Shown: positions 59,620-64,000 of the stretch, piece by piece | Layout: the number at the start of each line of letters is the position of its first letter | Numbering within the stretch: the stretch's first letter is position 1 | Assembly (NCBI GenBank): GCA_020152595.1 | Contig: JAIGNY010002249.1 | Coordinates: 542,001 to 606,000 of the forward strand | DNA length: 64,000 nucleotides | Direction of reading: 5' to 3' | DNA from: Chiridota heheva | Taxonomy: Eukaryota > Echinodermata > Holothuroidea > Apodida > Chiridotidae | Notes under the pieces: model-generated | Seen by the model: the letters and a program-made list of their open reading frames with translations, nothing else | Database searches by the model: none | What the model was told of the DNA's origin: nothing | Made by a program: the position numbers and the translations under genes

Positions 59620-59960
59620 TAAAATTTCCTCAAAAATGTTAAAGTTTTTTGAGAATTCCTCAGAAAATGTTAAAGTTTCTTCAGAGTTTCTCAGAAAAAG
59701 TTAAAGTTTCTTCAGACATCCTTATGGAAGGTTAGAATTTTTTTACAAAATGTTACAGTTTTTCAGAGACACTTAGGACAGGATTGAAGACTAGTTTCCT
59801 TAAAAAGTCTACAAAACATTTTATATTTTCTTAGAAGATAAGTGTAAAATGATATAATTTTTCAATATTCTTCAGAGATCCTCAAGCATCTCTTTTGTAG
59901 CACTTAAGATTTAAAATCCTTAAAATTCTTCAAAATAAAACAAGTCATTTGCATATAAGT
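59620..59960. repeat. Degenerate ~33-bp tandem repeat
   Basis: CCTCAGAAAATGTTAAAGTT-type units occur four to five times, then decay. Confidence 0.7.
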
Positions 59961-60335
59961 TATTATATAAACTGACACTTTCATACATAGTATGCTCAAT
60001 CAGGGTCTGTGAAAGCTAGGATGAGACTTCTTATGAAGCCTATGGGATGTCATGTGGGACATGGGGTGGGATGCCATGTGGAACAGGGTTGAATGCCATG
60101 TAGGATATATGGTGGAATGCCATGCAGGACATACAATGGAATGCCATGGGATGGAATGTCATGTGGACATGGGATGTCATGTGTGACATGGGGTCCCACC
60201 CCATTTCAACAAGTCATTTGCATATAAGTTATTATATGAACTGACACTTTCATACATAGTATGCTCAATCAGGGACTGTGATAGCTAGGATGAGACTTCT
60301 TATGGAGCCTAGCCTATGGGATGTTATGTGGGACA
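59941..60335. repeat. 120-bp direct duplication, offset 269
   Basis: CAAGTCATTTGCATATAAGT begins at 59941 and 60210. Both run through CATACATAGTATGCTCAATC to CATGTGGGACATGG-type minisatellite. Confidence 0.9.
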
Positions 60336-61110
60336 TGGGATGGGATGCCATGTGGGACATGAGGTGGGATGCCATGTATGACATAGGGTAGGAGGCTATG
60401 TAGGACATAGGGTAGGAGGCTATGTAGGACATAGGGTAGGAGGCTATGTAGGACATAGGGTAGGAGGCCATGGGGGCTTGGGATGTGATGCCATGTGGGA
60501 CATAAAAGTAGGATGTCATTGGGACATTGGGTGGGATTCCATGTGGAACATATGGTGGGATGCCATGTGGGACATCAGGTGGGAAGCCACTGATGCTGGA
60601 CACAGGGAGGGATGCCATGTGGGACATAAGGAGCGATGTCATGTGGTACATATGGTTAGATTAATGTGGAACATACATGTAGGATGGGATCCATGTGGGT
60701 CATAGGGTGGGATGACATGTGGGACATATAAAGGAATGCCATGTGGGACATATTGTGGAATGCCATGTGGGACATATGGTGGAATGCCATGTGAGACACG
60801 GTATGATGGAATGCCATGTGGGAGATATGGTGGAATGCCATGTGAGACAAGGCATGGGATGTCATGTGGGACATGAGGTGGGATGTCATTTGGGATGTGG
60901 GACATCAGGTGGGATGTGGGACATAGGATGGGATGTCCTAGAGGAAAAGATGGAATGCCACGTGGGGTGTGGGATGGGATGTCATGTGGGACATGGGGTG
61001 GGATGCCATGTGGGAGATATGGTGGAATGCCATGTGGGACATGAGATGGGATGTCATGTGGGACATGAGGTGGGATGCCATGTGGGACTTAGTGTGAGAT
61101 GCCATTTTTG
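60040..61110. repeat. ~24-bp minisatellite, about 40 units
   Basis: ATGCCATGTGGGACATGAGG plus TGGG is the typical unit. A homogeneous block with GGCTATGTAGGACATAGGG occurs at 60390-60460 at exact 24-base spacing. Reading frames give His/Met/Gly/Cys repeats on both strands, not genes. Confidence 0.95.
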
Positions 61111-61184
61111 TAATTGGCCTGGGTTATATGATATGGGTGTCAATTTGCATGGGCATGCGAACCATGATGGTATTTACCGTTCTA

Positions 61185-62065
61185 GTTTCATATTTGGTAC
61201 TGTTATGATGTTAGATAGTTTGTACATCTTCATGGTAAAAAAACTTTGAATTTTATTGCATAGTGGGCGTGGCTTAACATAATTTTGTTGAAAAGAGCTT
61301 GTAAACACAAAATCTCAAGAATGTTACATGGGATGGTACACAGATAGCCCATGGTCCATAGATGTGCCATAATGTTTTTGGTGATGATGTCATGCATAGT
61401 AATGAGTAGGCAGGACTTTATGTAAAAATCTTGAAATGCTCATATTTTAACAACCTGTTTTGTTTCATATGTGGTGTAATTTATGTTGTTGGTTACTATG
61501 TACATGTTCATGGTACCAAAATGTTGAATATCATTAATATGCATAGTGTGCAGGGCTTAATATGATTTTGTTAAAAAGAGCTTGTAAACAGTATCTCAAG
61601 AACAATGCATGGGATTCAGGTCATATGTGGTACACAGATAGCCGATGGCCTGCAGATGTTCCCTAATATTTTTGGTGTTAATGTCATGCATGTTAATGAG
61701 TAGGTTGAGCCTAATGTTAAAATCTTAAAATGCTGATATTTTTACAACCACATGACTGATTTATTTGAAATTTGTTATAATTATGTGGTTAACTAGTGTG
61801 CACATGTTCATGGTACATGTGCCAAATTTCATTAATATGTATAGTGGGTGGGGCCTAACATGATTATGTTAAAGAGAGCTTGTAAACACAGTATCTCAAG
61901 AACAATATATATATATGCATATTAATAAGTAGACATGGCATAAATTCAAATCTTGAATTGCTCAACTGCATGTCTGTTTTGTTTCATATTTGAAATAATT
62001 ATGTTTTTAGCAAGTGTATACAAGTCAACCTGATAAAAATAGTTGAATTTATTTAATATTGAAAT
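61185..62065 (+). repeat. R-A repeat, about three units
   Basis: GAGCTTGTAAACA occurs near 61288, 61578 and 61877, spaced about 290-300, between the usual TGCATAGTGGGCG and AGTAGGC blocks. Confidence 0.85.
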
Positions 62066-62187
62066 TCTATTCTTGTGAGTACTATGAGTTGGTTGTCATT
62101 TTCATTTTGAGCCCATTTGTGCAATAACAAGTTATACAATAGTTCAAACTTATAATCCATATTGTGGCTGCAACCTTTGGTTTTCTG

Positions 62188-62800
62188 ATTTTGCAAGGAT
62201 TCCTAGAGCTCTGTTATGACGGAAGCTTAAAATGGTCCGTCCTTGCTGACCCGTCATGGTTGGTATTGAATCATTGTCTTATTTATAACATTTGCAATCT
62301 ATCGGTGTTTATTCATGTTCATAACACTGAACTTTACCCAAGAGCATGCTGCTTAAATCCCCAAATCTTTCCTATTACCAAGCAGGAACATGAGCAAACA
62401 AAATGGCTATATAAGTTGCCCCGAACCATTGTACTGGTATAGTTAGAGGTGAAATTACTGCCGCCTTTGGTCCCTGTAATCAGTTGAAATCCTTGTCTCT
62501 GAAAAGGGGCCCTTCCGACAGCATTGTTTTACAGTTGATTCAATCAAAAGGAGCGATAATGTGCCCCTGTCACTATTTTTTTACCATTTGTGATTCTGGT
62601 CATAAAAGTGTCAATATTCTGTAAAAATAACTATTTAATTTTACAAATTTATCTGACCAAATGAATCTGAAAGACACACGTTTTTAAAAACAAACATTTT
62701 TGGTTCCGATGGGATAGCGTCAGGAACCTATGATGGTGTATGTGTGTATGTTTATGTGTGACGCTGAGCTGGTAAACACGATATCTCAAGAACGGTACAT
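62188..62800 (+). repeat. R-B copy 2 followed by R-A start
   Basis: Same order as 58780-59400 with a few indels. The last part contains GGTTCCGATGGGATAGCGTC then AGGAACC, and ends near CTCAAGAACGGTACA. Confidence 0.9.
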
Positions 62801-62804
62801 CTTT

Positions 62805-62960
62805 CAAAACATGAAGTGTTTTGCAAGTATTCCTAGAGCTCTGTTATGGCGCAAGGTTGAAACGGTCCCCTCCTTGCTGACCCTGTCATGGTATTGACTC
62901 ATTGTGTTATCTAAAACATTTGCAATCTACCAATGTTTATTCATGTTCTGAGGATTGCAC
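62805..62960 (+). repeat. R-B copy 3, 5' fragment
   Basis: AAAACATGAAGTGTTTTGCA, TCCTAGAGCTCTGTTATGGC and TTTGCAATCTACCAATGTTT repeat the beginning of R-B immediately after copy 2. Confidence 0.8.
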
Positions 62961-63339
62961 AAGAATCCGCTTAAAACTGCAGATCACGTTCATCTTAGGA
63001 AGCAAGGCTGAACATTGAACACTTATATAAATAGAGTTGGAGGTGAAGTTAGCAGATAAAAGTACCCTTCGATCACATAAAGATCATCATCTCTGGAAAA
63101 ACAATTGTGATACAGAATAATCATTGCTTGGTAAATGCCAGTCTTAAAGTTGAAGAACAAGTCTTGATGGTCCTTTGTGTCAAAGCTCCTTGTCTTCTCA
63201 AGGCGTAAACAATTTTCTTTGTCATAGACTGTTAATTATGACTTAAATGGTTAATAAAAGGATTCTGGGGAAGATTAGGTTCAGATACCTTTATATCCTT
63301 ATAGTCAAGGCTGTCTATCCTTTTGTGTGGCATAGGATA
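62961..63339. other. No gene seen
   Basis: Partly a diverged R-B continuation near 63000-63060; the rest is unrecognised. Confidence 0.4.
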
Positions 63340-63540
63340 ATTTAAGGATTAGTTCATTTATGCTAGTCTTACCTGACACAGGAAAACACTAGGAACAAAG
63401 GAGGTTGGTTAGCTCATCAGTCTAGCAGGTTTATCTTATATGAAAGAAGACTTTGGTGAAGAAAGTTCTCCAAAATCTTATTCCTTTAAAGGAAGTATTC
63501 AAGTTTAAGGCTTTGTTTTATCTGTGCATAGAAATGACTG
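63340..63540 (+). repeat. Dispersed repeat R-H, copy 2
   Basis: AAGGATTAGTTCA, TTATATGAAAGAAGACTT, AAATCTTATTCC and ATAGAAATGACTG match 4020-4170. Confidence 0.7.
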
Positions 63541-63639
63541 GTGTGGTAAGTCTACTGTGGAAAGTTGGCGCCCTCATCCTCACATTCTTAACAATTGGTA
63601 ATGTATTTTAAGAAATTTATTTAACTTTTTCGTTGCGAT

Positions 63640-64000
63640 GACTAATAGCATAAGGAATCTATGCTGGCATGTGTATGTATGTGTGGGTGTGTATATGTGT
63701 CTGTGACATCAAGCTTGTTAACACAATATCTCAAGAATGATACGCTGGATTCAATGTCAAATGTAGTTCCATACTCACTGAAGGTTGCCTTCATTTCAAG
63801 GTTATTTCAATTTTATGTGAGAAATAATTAGCAATCCTTCACTTTGATTTTGGCATATAGATTAATCATTTAAGAAGTAATATTTGATAAAAGGTAACCA
63901 ACAATATTAAGTCAACATTTATGTATAATTTGGATATTCTCATAAACACTTGAAAAGTTGCCTTTGGACTTAACTTTTACACCCATTTAGTTGTTCATTG
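63640..64000 (+). repeat. R-A start fragment, then unrecognised AT-rich sequence
   Basis: TAGCATAAGGAATCTATGCT and CAAGCTTGTTAACACAATAT match 3620-3715. Similarity fades after about 63770. Confidence 0.7.

Noticed and set aside
60265-61249. His/Met/Cys/Gly-rich frames on both strands
   Set aside because: Translations of the 24-bp minisatellite.

Overview
This window looks like gene-poor nuclear DNA from an animal. The evidence is one exon-like segment encoding a THAP-type zinc finger with a consensus splice donor, decayed LINE retrotransposon pieces of three kinds, hAT-type MITEs with 8-bp target-site duplications, and very many mini- and microsatellites. The repeat style suggests a marine invertebrate, possibly an echinoderm, but that is a low-confidence inference. 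Nothing looks prokaryotic: there are no operons, long ORFs, rRNA or convincing tRNAs. Most long open frames here are translations of tandem repeats whose period is, or multiplies to, a multiple of three.

Layout. 0-7 kb: a 32-bp array with higher-order structure, a MITE (2313-2681) next to a LINE reverse-transcriptase fossil (2795-3140), and a 1-kb array rich in GAGCTC/AAGCTTG. 7-16 kb: a reverse copy of a ~300-bp-period dispersed family (here R-A) split by a second copy of the 2.3-kb MITE, a 14-bp array, (AT)n tracts, a TA-flanked MITE (14619-14971) and a hAT MITE (15197-15501). 17-31 kb: more minisatellites, a long R-A copy, a 650-bp polypyrimidine tract, and a 19-bp array with higher-order repeats. 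31-42 kb: an RNase H-type LINE 3' end with a CAAA tail (33435-34072), a 21-bp array, two ultra-short hairpin insertions, a possible exon (38577-38777, minus) and a MITE (41571-41936). 42-49 kb: a 150-bp foldback, a 490-bp (AT)n tract, a LINE zinc-finger tail, the THAP exon (47964-48142, minus) and, upstream of it, a ~64-bp array with nine TGAGTCA motifs. 49-64 kb: mostly unrecognised sequence, a small hAT MITE with perfect duplications (57776-57912), a 24-bp minisatellite and duplicated dispersed repeats.

The most unusual signal is a set of 22-35-bp self-complementary insertions, nearly all stem, beginning CA(T/G)GGA and ending with its complement. Five are flanked by 6-7-bp direct repeats (4948, 12066, 36792, 36907, 48925). 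A sixth, at 30239, is absent from a related repeat copy at 21.4 kb. Their inner stems differ, so they are not simple copies of one sequence. I do not recognise this as a named element class.

Only the THAP exon is a likely host coding segment. Other exon candidates (1-168, 38577-38777, 57443-57580) are weak. No gene can be assembled end to end from this window. Repeat-family labels R-A to R-H are mine, based on matches visible within the window.
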